The translations under genes were made by a program, and so were the position numbers. Source: Wurfbainia villosa (Eukaryota > Streptophyta > Magnoliopsida > Zingiberales > Zingiberaceae). From it: a stretch of DNA of 64,000 nt. Below, in pieces: positions 34,546 to 46,878 of this stretch (the first letter of the stretch is position 1; each line of letters starts with the position of its first letter). The stretch covers positions 48,178,621-48,242,620 of the forward strand of contig CM045993.1 of NCBI GenBank assembly GCA_025175895.1, read 5' to 3'. Under the pieces are notes generated by a model. The model was given only the letters and a program-made list of their open reading frames with translations, was not told the DNA's origin and did not search any database.

Positions 34546-35969
34546 GAGGTATTCAAGTCACCTTGATCATGGCACCTTGTACTTTGACTCCTTCACAGCC
34601 AACTACATAGTAGATGTAACTCTTGGATGATTGGGTATAAGCCAAAGTGATCGAAGGTGTTTGAATAGCCAACAGAGGATTCACCACTCCTGATAAAGGA
34701 GATGTATACCATAGGCCTCTTGTCAGGATTGTTACTCAGAAGTCTCTGACGAGAGCAACCATGTTAAGAAGAAGATCTTCTTGGGAACATGTAGGAGTTA
34801 CTTGAATCCACAGGAGAAGAAAATTAACTTGGGCTAGGTATGACATAATCAACCTAGTGGGGACAAACACAGAGACCATGTCAGGGTATAAGATGAGTGA
34901 AAGGAACAAGGCACGAACAACTCTAGCTGTTGAAGGGTTTAGAAAATGTTCTGGAGTCGATTTAGACTTTCCGGTCAATTGGGGGTCATGATGTACTGCT
35001 AGGTGCCACTCATGATCTATTCATAATTAAAGGCTTAATTATGAATGGCCAACATAACCGGGAACCTATTGGGTCACACACACTACGGGTGATCTCGAGA
35101 TGTAAAACAAGTCTGAGAATGAGATTCTCATTGAGAGAGGATATATCTGGTTGGACCAGACCAAGGGGGTGCGAAACAGAGGCTACGGAACCTCCTATGG
35201 CTTTGTTGAACTTAGCATGGCCATATCGCACTTAAACGAAGTCAAACGGACCATACAAAGCCTTATATAGTCGTGCCTAACTTGGCACGAGCCGTGCTTG
35301 GCTCTAGCCGCAATTTGGCAAAGTCTGGGCTGCCCCAGAGAGACACACGACCAGGCCATGTGTTTTCACATGGCCATGTGAATCCACACGGCCAGGCCAT
35401 GTGAAAACACATGGCCATGTGAATCCACATGGCCAGGCAGTGTGAATCCACACTACTGTATCATGTCTCCGCCGATTTTGAAGATTTCACTTTATAGAAA
35501 TTTCTTGGGTTGTTCTTACCTTAATTATGGGATAATTATGGTAAGATATTTTCCGTTTAAGCCTCACAAGATGACCTAATCAAGAGATATATAAAGATAT
35601 CCCTTGATAATCTTTGGCTAAGGTTTTGGTTTAGGTTTTCTCCCTTGGTAGCCGTCGTTGCTCCTTCCTCTCTCCTCTTCCCTTATCTCCACTGGTTGAC
35701 TAGCACCAATCGGAGACAAAGACTTGCTGCTCTAGGAGTTGTCTCAGGTGATCCCGGCGTGGATACTGATAGAGGCAAGGCCCGTTGTTCTTGCTTGTGG
35801 TTTTGACGGATTCAAAAGAATCCCGATGGTATAACTTCTCCTTCTCCTTGCATTCTTTTCATGTGATTATGCCAAAACAAGTTTTCCTGGCCCCCAGGGG
35901 ATGTCTAGGATGAAATAAAAATTGTTTTATTCACTTATTCTGCTGTGCATGATCCCGGAACATCCAACA
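34546..35969 (+). repeat. LTR-D copy 2, right part
   Basis: It continues directly from 16131 after element F and its TSD. From about 34830 it aligns with LTR-D copy 1. It contains a palindromic repeat cluster at 35340-35460 and ends CATCCAACA. Small frames inside (34736-35451) are not convincing genes. Confidence 0.8.
35340..35460. repeat. Palindromic 'ggccatgtgaatccacat' cluster in LTR-D copy 2
   Basis: Three to four alternating copies of 'ccaggccatgtg', 'ttttcacatggccatgtg' and 'aatccacacggccagg'. CATGGCCATG and CACATGGCCATGTG are perfect palindromes, so the cluster can fold into a long hairpin. It is not evident in LTR-D copy 1. Confidence 0.8.
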
Positions 35970-36574
35970 ATAGGCTGACATACCTACATTTTGCTCAAAA
36001 GTAGAAAAAGAAGGGGGCGCAGGTGTAGGCTCTCATCGTGGACTAGGGGGACTCCTATAAATATGTTGACTCAAGGGAGAGTGATGGATAGGGGGTGAGA
36101 GGGGTGCATGAGTGGAAGGCTCGATATGTGGTGGGGACTCCACTATAAGATCCATCCGCCAATTGGCGCGGTTCGTGATGGTGGTACGGTCGGTGTCGGG
36201 GAGCATAAGGGGTGTCAAGTTTTTCCTTACAAAACAAAAGTGGTGACCCTCTTTTATTATCATTTTCATAGCCAGACACACTCCTAGGTCGATGCCCTTC
36301 TACTCAGTCCAGTACAATGTAATCTTGCCCCATCCTATAGCAAATGTGGGTAATCAATCCCCCCAAAATAATCTCTTCTCTTGCCACCTTGCTCATCTTC
36401 ACTAGATGTCTGATGAAGTGGGACTCTACATCAATACTATTCCTCTCTTGTAGCATGTCCCATAGGCAAAGGTGCTCACTCATTCTTACCACTCCATCAC
36501 TCTCTCCTCTCCTAAAAATGCTACTCGCCATAACCTGGTGAATATACCAAAAAATCGGGTTTTGTAATTGGGAC
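35970..36574 (-). pseudogene. Athila-like element J: second ORF, middle part
   Basis: Minus-strand frames give IFWYIHQVMASSIFRRG, then HFIRHLVKMSKVAREEI and GGLITHICYRMG, a stop near 36304, then (other frame) IDLGVCLAMKMIIKEG and a Pro/Ser/His-rich tail (36033-36281). This order fits the 'putative plant transposon protein' domain of Athila-like gypsy elements. It continues from 38355 and into 15693 after removal of inserts. Function of the family is unknown. Confidence 0.7.
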
Positions 36575-38354
36575 TGAAGGGAGAAGCTTCGCTTCCCACT
36601 TTAACTTGGTCGCTTGTGCATGGAGATCCCATCTACGTCTCCGAATTAAAAAAAAATTAATCTAAGACGATGACGGATTACCCAAGCAACCGATCCATCA
36701 TCGTGCTATTCGATTAGAGTGGCCACTTGAACAAACTTGTTGTTCAAGCAACATACCTCTTTTTTTCGATTAGCCACGGAATAGACGATGTACGGATCGT
36801 CAGTTTTTGTATTTATCTTCGGGGTCCAAGTAACTTACCCACATGCAAATACAAAGAAACAAAAGGAAACCAAAACAAGAATTATACCTCTTGTTTACCT
36901 CTTGGTCTTCTATTGTATGTCCTATCCTCATCTTGAACGTTGTGTGGGCAATGATCCTCCAAGAGTTGAAGCTTTCTAGATCACGTTATTCCCTTCATTG
37001 CTCGCTCCGAACAAAGGGAAGAAGAAAACAAAACTTCTTCTCCTTTCTAGAACCGACCACCAAGGCACCCACTTGGTTGTTGCTGCAGGGCAAGGAGAGG
37101 AAAAAGATGGAGTGGGCACTGGCCAAGAGCTCCAATGGAAGAAGAAGGAGCTGCCCTAGGAAAGGAGAAGCCGGCCAAGATCAAAGGAGAAGATGAAACC
37201 CTTATCCTTTTCTTGTGTTGCCGTCGGCTCTAAGGGAGAAGCCAAACAAGTTGCCGCCCCACCCTTGAAACTCCAAACCCTAGCTCTCCAAAATAACTCT
37301 TGCCGCCCAAGCCAAGGGAAGCAAAACCCTAATCTCCCAAAAGATATTACACGCCCAAGCCCTAAGCCCTCCTTTTATAGAGCTAGGCTTAAGCCTCCTT
37401 TCAATCTCCACCATTGGATCTAGAGATTTAATCTCCACCGTCAGATCTAGGCTTCATGAGGGTTTTAATAGGCTACAATAGGGACAATGAGGAGAAGTTA
37501 GATCTTGGCCACCCAATGGATCTAGCCCACATAAAGTCCGAGCCATTAATGATAATCCATTCCACTAGAGGATTATCATTGATCTACCTCACCAACCCCC
37601 ATAAATAAATATGGGCTCCATATATTAATTATACAAATATCTTCCCGTGTTTAAGATATCAAATGTCCGTCAATTAATTAATTTACGGAAAATTAATTAA
37701 TCAACATCTAACTCCATAAGTAGTACCACTCAACCTTATCATCTTGCCGGACCAAGTCCACCTGCAGGATTTACATGATGAACCTTATGAGCTCCTCAAG
37801 GGGGCATCATCATCCTAATATATATGACACGGTTTCCTCCTATAATCAACGACACACCATGTAAATAATATCATTTCTCAACTTACCGAGCCTATCGATT
37901 TACTCTATAAATCTAGCCTATTGGTAAATCAAAAAAATAAATACTAAGTACATGTGCCCGTTATTATATCGGGATTAAGAGCATGTACACCATAATATCT
38001 GAGGTCCGATTCATTTATGTAGTCAGCAATAAATTGAATCACCTCTAAGTCGGTCCTGCTCAATACACACAAAGTGTACTAGTGTAATTCTATGGTCAAG
38101 ACAAACCAATACCAAATTACACTACAACCATACCAATGGTTTGTCCAAAACCATCTTGGTTGTGAGCATTTACTTATACTCTACAAGGAACTGATAACAT
38201 GATCTCCCATGTGACACTACACACCATGTTATCTACAATGTAATTTATCAGACAATATGCATAACCATAAATATGCAAACAATGATCATGTGATTCTTAT
38301 TTCAAAAATAAAGATGTTATACAAAAGATATACTTTTCAGTATACATCCCAATA
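36575..38354 (-). mobile_element. Solo LTR-A on minus strand inside J
   Basis: Read on the minus strand it starts TATTGGGATGTATAC and ends TTCTCCCTTCA, like LTR-A of element 1. Flanks GGGAC (36570-36574) and GGGAT (38355-38359) form a TSD with one mismatch. TATAAAA is at 37373-37379 (minus). It separates two pieces of J's second ORF. The frames at 36727-37423 lie in the LTR leader and are not genes. Confidence 0.87.
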
Positions 38355-38900
38355 GGGATGCCTTAGCTCTAGAGGGTTCATAAGAGGTTTCTTTGGTTAA
38401 CTCTAACCAAAACAATCTCGCATTGAACTCGTTAGGGGTCCTCTTCTCTCCTTCACTAGGCAATCCAAACACGAGTTCCATTGGTGCAATGTCCACTCAT
38501 GTTCAATGTTAAAAGCCTAAAAGTAATCCTTCCCTCTTCACTTTCTCTCCCTGTCAAAATCACCGCTTCTAATGAACTCAAGAAAATCCAAAACTATCTT
38601 AGGGTAGGTTGGGTGTGTCACCCCCATAATCTCTTCCCAACCCATCTTTACAAAAAGGGCATGTACATCCCCAAGAAAACCTAGGGTTTCTAGAAGATCT
38701 TCATTTAAATACCTAGTAGCAGTGATTTTTCTACTGGAAAGCATGTTAAATCTATCTCTATGCTCATTATTATGAAATACAATGGAGAGCATCACCTTCC
38801 TCCGAAATTTGTGGGGCGCCCCTCCTCCTTGACCTTCGCTTTGAGGTAGCGGATCGCGTTGCCACATTCTTTGTCCTCCTCATTTGTGCTTCTTTGAGGC
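38355..38900 (-). pseudogene. Athila-like element J: second ORF, N-terminal part
   Basis: The minus-strand frame at 38867-38538 reads HKFRRKVMLSIVFHNNEH, RKITATRYLNEDLLETLGF and MGWEEIMGVTHPTYPKIVLDFLEF. A frameshift near 38540 leads to FGLPSEGEKRTPNEFNARLF and KASL at the insert edge. These motifs match the plant 'putative transposon protein' family associated with Athila-like elements. It is a relic. Confidence 0.72.
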
Positions 38901-39299
38901 TTCCTTAAAGATTCGAGAAGCTCCTAAGAGGTGGGGAAGGCGATTTCGCATGGCTTGGGCAAAAGGGATTGAAGCACATGGCGAATTTGGGGAAAAACAC
39001 ACGACACTTTGGCTTTTAAACCCACGATACATGATCGTGTTCTCTTCTGATCATTGGGCACTGCTGTGTGGAATCCACACAGCCACCCATGCCCTTTTAA
39101 AAGGGTTTTAAAAAAAAAGAATGATGTTTCTATCTAGCAATTTCTTTCTGACCCTAAACTATTTGGAAAGATGTTAATGTCCATAAAGTAAAGTCTAAAA
39201 TATACACATGAATGCAATAAAGGTAAAAACATATGAAATTAAACTTGGGTTTCCTCCTAAGAAGCACTTTATTTAAGGTCTTTATCTCGACTACACTCC
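38901..39299 (-). other. Non-coding gap between protease and second ORF of J
   Basis: About 400 bases with many stops on the minus strand. No RT, RNase H or integrase motif is present here, where a complete gypsy pol would need about 3.5 kb. Confidence 0.6.
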
Positions 39300-39700
39300 T
39301 TTGCTTCAGCTTGGCTCTGGTGGCTCCGTGAACATCCATTCATCCGTCTTAGTTTTTTCGCCTTCGCCTTCTGCTTCAGCTCTAGCTGGAATAACATACT
39401 TACCTAACGTGGGCCCTGACCCTATAGTGCTAGCAAACTCAAATTCTAGATTATCATCTCCCACTGTCAAGGTCAGCTTGTGATTCTTGACGTCCATGAC
39501 CATTCCAGCCATGGCTAAAAATGGTCATCTAAGAATGACAGGGATCTTTGGGTCCTCTTCCATTTCCATGACCACAAAATCTTTAGGGAAGTGTAAAATT
39601 CCCCACTCTAACTAGAATATCTTCAAGAATCCCCAGTGAGTATCGGTATGAGTGGTCGGCAAGCTGTAACGTCATGGTGGTGAACATCAAATCTCCAAAC
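39300..39700 (-). pseudogene. Athila-like protease, C-terminal half (element J)
   Basis: The minus-strand frame gives LADHSYRYSLGILEDILVRVG, FVVMEMEEDPKIPVIL and LTVGDDNLEFEF, the end of an Athila-type aspartic protease. It joins the N-terminal half at 48676 in frame when element I and one CAAAC copy are removed. A stop interrupts near 39525, and a terminal stop lies after FTEPPEPS. Confidence 0.85.
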
Positions 39701-41486
39701 TGTTGGACTTTCCGAGCCGCAAAAACTTCTTTTTGCATTGCGAAAACCCCGGAAGTCCGCCCATAGATCCGTGCGAAGATATATTAAAATAAAAAACATG
39801 TATGTACTAAGTAAACCTAGATCTACCTTAGATCTAGAAGTTGAGAGTGTTACCCTCGTAGCGACGCCCTTCGCTTATCCCGCTCATCCAAAAGCTTGCC
39901 GGAACTCAAGAGTGTCAAGTGTACACTCCTCTATTGGTATCCACATGGACAAATGGTGGAGAAACTCAACCTAGAGTGTGCTAGCACTCATGGAAATTTC
40001 GGCCAAGAAGGATTGGGAGAGCAAGAGAGGAAGAACCGAGGAAGAAGATGAAGTTACACACCTTAACTTCACACTTTCATAACCCACTATAAGGGGGTTA
40101 CATGCATGCATGTAACTCCAAGAACCAATGTCTCTTGGTCTCCCTCATGAGGTGGCACCCCATGATGATGTGGAGCATCATCATTGGCCGGCCCCATGCC
40201 ATGTCACCATGACATGGCAATTGGTCAAGTCAAAATTGGCCATTCATCTTCCCTCTCAAGCCAAGTCAAACTTGACCTATTATCTCCCATGGTTGATCAA
40301 ATCTAACCACTTGATTCAAGTCAATTTGATTTAATGAATCTCTATTCATTAAATTAAATTGACTCAATGAATCAAATCTAAATTAGACTCATTCAACACT
40401 TGAATCAAATTGAGTCTAACTCAATTAGTCTAATTTGGATTACTCTTAATCCAATTTGGTTCATCCCATGAACCTAATCCTCATGGTTCATCATATGAAC
40501 CTAATCTCCATCTAATTGCCCTTTGTGTGTGACCCTATAGGTTCTTGTAACGTTGGCAATGCTCCTAAACTGATTTAGGAACATAAGCAATGAGCGGTAT
40601 CTAGAAACACATCATTGCTACCCAAGTTACAAGAATGTTGAGCTCCAACATCACCTTTGTGACTACTAATTGTGACTCTCACAATATGTGACAATGTCCC
40701 TCTATCCTTGACATCTAGATTGACCAATTGAGGCATAGACCATGTCATCCTCGGTACAATCTATATCTTGAACTCCAAGTAGACTCACTCTAATCAAATG
40801 AGCTCAATATCTCATATTGACTCATTTGGACATGGCCATGCACTTCGTGGTCTCACTCTATCAAGAATATCGATGTCACCCCCGTCATATAGGAGGGATA
40901 GATCCCATCTACATCACTCACATCCCTCCGCATAATTTGTTACATACCCAGTAATCGCCTTTATAGTCCACCCATTTACGGGTGACATTTGACTAAGCCA
41001 AAGTATGCAACTCCTTATATAGGGAACCATCGTGACTTCAGGTCTAAGGACTAATAGTCATACTAATAGCCACATGAGAAAGTATATGACACTCATATAA
41101 CGATCCATGATACTTCCTCATGGCGGGTCATTCAGTATACATTCTTCAATGCATACCCATGTGTCAACTTGATATCTCATATCCATGTCTTGTTAGATCA
41201 AGTCATCGTGTTGACCTACATGCTAGTCTCTACGCATTAACATTGTCCCTGAATGTTAATACTCGACTAGGAATGATTAAGAGTAGTGTTCTCTATATCA
41301 TCTCATTATTGATTCAACCAATCGATTTATATAGATAAGAACCTACTACTCAAGGACATTATTATATTTAGTTATTTGACACCAATACAAGTAAATATAA
41401 TAACCATGCCTTTATAAATAGGAATATGATACAATAAAGTCCATACAACAATCATCACATGATTGGGTTTAGGGCTTTAACTAACA
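39701..41486 (-). repeat. 3' LTR of element I (LTR-C family)
   Basis: 1,786 bp; on the minus strand TGTTAGTTAAAGCCC to GGAAAGTCCAACA. It matches 46879-48675; the other LTR has an extra 'tgtcaatgatga' near 47345. Confidence 0.95.
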
Positions 41487-41497
41487 ATCTCCCACTA
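41487..41497 (-). promoter_or_regulatory. Polypurine tract of element I
   Basis: Minus strand 'gctagtgggagat' abuts the 3' LTR. Confidence 0.85.
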
Positions 41498-41860
41498 GCA
41501 CTAATGCCAATCACCGTAGTATCTAATACTCAATGACCTAGTGTGACCATAATGCTTTTTCTTTGCCAAAGCCTTGGTCAAAGTATCTGCGATGTTAGCC
41601 TCTGTGGGTACTCTACAAATCTTCACATCTCCTCTATCAATAATCTCTCGAATGAGATGGAAGTGTCGATATATTCGACCTCTATTATAGAATTAGCAAC
41701 TGTGTCCTGCTTGGAACTCTTCTAGCTCACAGCACCACCATTCAAGCAAAACACGAATCCTGACTATGATCTATAATCATCCTGGTAAGTTTCAAAGCTG
41801 GCATCGCTATAACCCTTTACAGCTAGCTCATCATTGCCTCCAAATATCAAGAAATATTAT
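41498..41860 (-). pseudogene. Eroded RNase H of element I
   Basis: Pieces of RNase H are visible in two frames: FGGNDELAVKGYSDASFETY with catalytic Asp, then a VFCLNGGAVS segment, a Glu-region IIEVEYIDTSIS, and the ADTLTKALAKEKH tail. Roughly half of the domain is missing and several stops occur. Confidence 0.75.
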
Positions 41861-43079
41861 TTAGTCCTTCTCAAGTACTTAAGAATATTCTTGACTGCTA
41901 TCCAGTGAAGCTCACCTGGATCTGACTGGTATCTAATCGTCATGCTCAAGTCATACAAGACATCAGGATGAGTACACAGCATGGCGTACATGATAGATCC
42001 TATAGCTGATGTGTAAGAGATCTTATCCATGCGGTCTCTCTCCTCTCTAGAAGAGGGACTTTTAGTCTTCGAAAGACTCACACCATGTGACATCGGTAGA
42101 AGTCCCTTATTGGAATTCTGTATGGCAAACCGTAGTAATACTGTGTCAATGTATGTACTCTGACTTAGGCCAAGCAATCTCTTAGTTCTATCTCTATAGA
42201 TCTTGATGCCTAGAATTTAGGCTGCTTAACCTAAGTCCTTCATTGAGAAGCACGTCCCCAGCCAAGTCTTCACAGACTGTAGCGAAGGGATGTCATTCCC
42301 AATGAGCAGTATGTCATCCACATACAATACAAGGAAGACAACTGTATTCCCATTAACCCTTTTGTAGACACAGGGTTCATATTTATTCTTGATGAAACCA
42401 AACTGTTTGATTGCATCATTGAATCGAAGATTCCATCTCCGAGAGGCATGCTTTAGCCTATAAATGGACCTTTGCAGCTTGCATACTTTCCTAGTATGCT
42501 GTGGATCTTCAAAACCCTCAGGTTGTGTCATGTACACATCCTCGAGTAAGTTTCCATTCAGAAACGCAGTTTTTACATCCATCTGCCAGATCTCATAATC
42601 GTGGTATGCTGCAATAGCAAGCAAGATCCGAATGGACTTAAACATCGCCACTTGAGAAAGGTTTCATCATAGTCAATACCATGAATTTGCTTGAAACCTT
42701 TAGCCACCAATCGACCCTTATAGGTATGCGTAAGTCCATCCATGTCAGTCTTTCTCCTAAAGACCCACTTACACCCAATGGGTTTGACCCATTCAGGTGG
42801 ATCAACCAAAGTCCATACTTGGTTGGTATACATGGATTCTATCTCAGATCTCATGGCCTCTAGCCATTTCTCGGAATCTAGGCTCATCACAGCTTTCTGA
42901 TAGGAGGTAGGCTCATTCTCAATGAGCATAACGTCATCATGGTCAGACAAGAGAAATGAATACCTCTCAGGCTGACGACGTACCCTATCAAACCTGCGAA
43001 GAGGTAGGTCTACATGAACAGGTGGTTGTTCCACAACTCTTTGTGCAATAACCTCATCACCCACAACACTTTGTGGTTC
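41861..43079 (-). pseudogene. Copia reverse transcriptase of element I
   Basis: The domain is spread over three minus-strand frames. 43064-42573: linker, WTLVDPPEWVKPIGCKWVF and RLVAKGFKQ. 42651-42226: WQMDVKTAFLNG with catalytic Asp, RSIYRLKHASRRWN and LYVDDILLIGND with intact YVDD (42313-42324). 42177-41857: SHGVSLSKT, SYTSAIGSIMYAM. Frameshifts near 42640 and 42220 separate them. The active-site Asp residues remain, but a full-length product is impossible. Confidence 0.9.
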
Positions 43080-44150
43080 CTATTCAACCTCCATCAATGC
43101 CTCAGTGCTATGGTCCTTATCTTGAATTTCTTCAAGATCGAACGTACTCTCACTAGTTTTTCTAGAAACAAAATCCCTTTCTAAAAAAACCCCAGCCTTT
43201 GCCACAAACACTTTGTGTTGACTGGGAATGTAGAAGTAATATCTCTTTGTATCCTTGGGATATCCAAAAAAATAGCACCTATCCGATTTGGGTCCCAGTT
43301 TGTCTGAGACTTGATGTCGAACGTAAGCCTCACAACCCCAAATCCTCATGAAAGTCATCTTGGGATTTCTCCCTGTCCATATCATATATGGTGTCTTTAT
43401 GACAGCCTTGGATGGTACACGGTTAAGGGTAAAGGCTACTATGTCTAGAGCATATCCCCAAAAGGATATAGGAAGATCTGTGTGACTCATCATAGATCGT
43501 ACCATATCTAATAGAGTATGATTTCTCTTTTCGGATACACCATTCCACTGTGGTGTTCCAGGAGGAGTGATTTAGGATAGAATCTCACACTCAGCTAGAT
43601 AGTCACGAAACTCATGGCTAAGGTATTCACCACCTCGATCTGATCGAAGTATCTTAATACTCTTGCCAAGCTGGTTTAGTACTTCATTCTTTAATTCTTT
43701 GAACTTTTCAAAGGATTTTGATTTATGTGTCATAAGATACACATAACCATATCAAATGAAGTCATCAGTAAATGTAATGAAGTACTTGTAACCACCTCGA
43801 GCAGCAACATTGAAAGGACCACATACATCACTATGTATAAGTCCTAACAAATTTGTTGCTCTTTCGCTGTGTCCACTAAAGGGAGTCTTGGTCATCTTGC
43901 CTAAAAGGCAAGACTCACATGTCTCATATGATTCAAAATCAAATGAGTCTAGCAGCCCATCCTTATAGAGCTGAGATAAGCGACTCTCATTTATGTGACC
44001 TAAGCGACAATGCTAGAGATAGGTTTGGTTCAACTCATTTGACTTGAACCTTTTGGTACTTATGTTATAGATAGGGCTCTCTAAGTCTAGAAAGTAGAGT
44101 CCATTCATTAGAGGTGCACTATAATAGAACATATCATTTAAATAAACTGA
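43080..44150 (-). pseudogene. Copia integrase of element I
   Basis: The minus strand gives CRLGHINESRLSQLYKDG (HH), CESCLLGKMTKTPF (CC), HSDVCGPFNV (first Asp), KILRSDRGGEYLSHEF (second Asp) and TPPGTPQWNGVSEKRNHT with the catalytic Glu. The N-terminal half has several stops (near 43575, 43755 and 44015). The part from 43505 is open (SFWGYALDIVAFTLNRVPSK; CYFFGYPKDTKRYYF). The catalytic triad is present, but the frame is interrupted. Confidence 0.88.
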
Positions 44151-44153
44151 ACA

Positions 44154-45265
44154 TCATTTGTTCTTTATTATAAATGTAAATCCTTTCTTGTATAAACAAG
44201 AAACCAAAATTATGTTCTTAGTCAAAGCAGGTACATAACAACATTCATCTAATTCTAATACAAGCCCAGAGGGCAGAGATAGATCATAAGTTCCTACAGC
44301 AATAGCAGTAACCCTTGCTCCATTGCCTACTCGTAGGTCCACCTCACCCTTTGTCAATGCCCTACTATTTCTCAGCGCCTGCACATTGGTACAAATTTGA
44401 GATGCACATCCGGTATCTAATACCCATGATGAAGAAATAGATAGATTGACTTCTATAAAATTTATACCTGAAGTAGAAGACTCACTTCTTTTCTTCTTAA
44501 GATCTTCTAGGTAAGCTTTGCAGTTACGCTTCCAGTGTCCATCTTCCTTGCAGTGGAAGCAAGCCCCTTCCATGGCCACCCCTCCTTTGGGTTTCAGTTC
44601 CTTGCCATTGCCCTTGGCTTGTGACTTTCCCTTACCTTTAGGCTTGCCCTTGCCTTTCTTCTTTTGCACCATCAAAATGGCGTCAGATTTTCTTTTCTTA
44701 AGGTTGAGCTCAACAGTTCTCAACATGCTGAGCATCTCAGGCAGTGTCTTATCAATTTCATTCATGTTGTAATTCATGACAAATTGATTGTAGCTTTGTG
44801 GCAAAGACTGCAAGATCAAGTCAGTGGGCAACTCTTGGCCAAGGGGGAATCCCAATCTCTGTAGGTTTTCTATGTACCCAATCATCTTGAGTACATATGG
44901 ACCTACGGGAGTCCCATCTTGCATTTTGGACCCAAACAATGCCTTAGAGACTTCATATCTCTCGTGCCTTGCTTGTCCTTGATATAGTTGACGAAGATGT
45001 TCAACCATATCATAAGCATTCATGAACTCGTGTTGCTTCCGAAGCTCAGAGTTCATGGTCGCGAGCTTTAGACATGACATATCTAATGCATCATCTTGAT
45101 GCTTCTTGTAAGCATCTTTGTCAGCTCGCGAGGCAGTGGCAGGAGGAGCCTCCGGAATGGGCTGCTCCAGGACGTACAATTTTCATTCTTAGGTGAGAAC
45201 AATTCTCAGGTTCTTGTACCAGTCCAGGAAATTTGCTCCATTGAGCTTGTCCTTCTCAAGGACAG
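44154..45265 (-). pseudogene. Copia gag and protease of element I
   Basis: Gag begins near 45265 on the minus strand (LNGANFLDWYKNLRIVL) but has two stops just before KLYVLEQPIPEAP. From 45179 a 341-codon frame is open: capsid (YEVSKALFGSKMQDGTPV; LPQSYNQFVMNYNMN), a Lys/Gly-rich basic stretch, the CCHC zinc knuckle (CFHCKEDGHWKRNC, near 44525-44565), then protease SWVLDTGCASQIC with D-T-G (near 44400-44440). The frame closes at 44154, before the integrase. Only the N-terminal stops and the stop after protease break it. Confidence 0.9.
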
Positions 45266-45269
45266 AACA

Positions 45270-46007
45270 CAGAGAGAGAGTGTTTGTGTTTGTCGATATA
45301 GTAATCTACAACATACAATGCAGAGAATTAATATCATATTTTTTTTATCATTTAATTATGCCTTTAATTAAATGATGCTCCCACTGAATTATAGGAATTT
45401 TGTAGAATCGAGTTATGGGTGTGGTCAAACTACATTACTAGATTCATACAAACTAGCTATAATTCCTGCGGGACAAGATCCACATCATACTAAGCCTTGA
45501 GTTAGCTTTGGCTAAATCGCCCAAGACTTAGTACGATCGGTGGGTAACACATTACCGATTACATCTCTATGCAACTCTTGTTTATAGGATCAAGACCCAC
45601 ATTTGCAAAAGACCTTGAGTTAGCTTTGGCTAAATCGCCCAAGATTTAGTGTAAATGCGATCTTATCCTATCTTTCCAACGATTGGAATATGCCTATAGT
45701 TCTACTCAATCCAATTGAGTTAACTAGTTTTACTCAATCTAATTGAGCTTACTCTAACCCAAGCCGTGATAGGCGGGACCAAGATTGTCCCTCCGCACCC
45801 TACCAAGATAATATGCGTTGCTCTGTTTTGGCAGATTCAACAACTACAAATGATCGAGGTAGTGATGGGTATCAAGGACCTGGAAGGCATTTACGAGTTG
45901 ATTCGATTAAGATCTAATCTAATCGTAATGTGTATCATATACGCATTAAGGCCTTTATTATCCTATATTAGCATGCATCACATACATACATACATTATCC
46001 TAGCATG

Positions 46008-46051
<44 letters not shown>

Positions 46052-46863
46052 TATATATATATAATTAACTGTGATGTTGTCATGGCCCTACTACGATCTT
46101 CTCAAGCCAATGAGAAGATCGGACGGTCAACCTATGGCTAGCGGCTTCTCCAAGCGCTTCCTTTGACCGCCATGTGTCGTCGGCACCCTTCTCGTAACTT
46201 CGTCTACAAGTGGACTTTCCACCGCTCCATTTTGTACATTACAAATATGAAACTCGAGTTACATTCGAGTCTAAAACTATTTACAACTAGAATTTCAAAA
46301 GAAGAGGTACGACGCGCAGGTCGCATACACTATACAACACACAACCACAAAAACGGCACGCAGGCCGTATTATGAATTATAACACATCATAATCCAATCA
46401 AATTGGGGTCATTGGACCATGACAATCACATAATTATACATAATTCTAAATTATATATTTTTACAGAAAATTTCTATAATTTTTCCTATTTTTTTTCAAT
46501 TTTATGAGTCACCTCTCCGTAATGGTCCCGCTAAGCGGTTTCCGGGCGTGATCGCAGGACGAGGCCCCTTTCGGGGAAACGGGCAGCGCCCCTACTCGCA
46601 AAATAAACTTTGTGAGTGTCCCTACTATGATCTTACAGTGACTTAAGTCACTGTCCCAAAAACCTAAAGCGAGAACTCGCCGTTTCGGAGAGTTTTTCTC
46701 GGTGGTTGAAACCGACAAGTGTCCCAACACTCGTTGCTTCTACTCTTCGAGAAAAATACCCAAAAATTCTATAAAAATAGGAAATTTACAGAAACATAAA
46801 ATTATGTAATTTTTATATCTAATATAAAAACCACAAAAATGAAACACATACATGCTTCGCACG
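45270..46863 (-). other. Long leader of element I
   Basis: About 1.6 kb between the primer site and gag, with no recognisable coding domain. It contains two copies of a 'ccttgagttagctttggcta' block (45495 and 45612) and an AT microsatellite. Short frames at 45766-46730 look like chance. Confidence 0.7.
46010..46062. repeat. (AT)n microsatellite in leader of I
   Basis: About 53 bp of AT interrupted once by 'acac'. Confidence 0.95.
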
Positions 46864-46865
46864 TG

Positions 46866-46878
46866 GCTCTAATACCAC
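46866..46878 (-). promoter_or_regulatory. Primer binding site of element I
   Basis: Minus strand 'gtggtattagagcc' next to the 5' LTR end; one base differs from the tRNA-iMet consensus TGGTATCAGAGCC. Confidence 0.88.

Larger units (their letters stand above)
15694..35969 (+). mobile_element. Solo LTR-D copy 2, split by element F
   Basis: The LTR starts TGTCCTAAGGC at 15694, is interrupted at 16131/34551 by element F and ends CATCCAACA at 35969; its own length is about 1.86 kb. The flanks AGAGG (15689-15693) and ATAGG (35970-35974) form a TSD with one mismatch. The right part matches LTR-D copy 1. No internal retroviral region belongs to it, hence a solo LTR. It splits the second ORF of J. Confidence 0.82.

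Noticed and set aside
36727..37423. Overlapping plus-strand frames up to 117 codons
   Set aside because: They are antisense to the leader part of a minus-strand solo LTR; equivalents in other LTR-A copies are not conserved.
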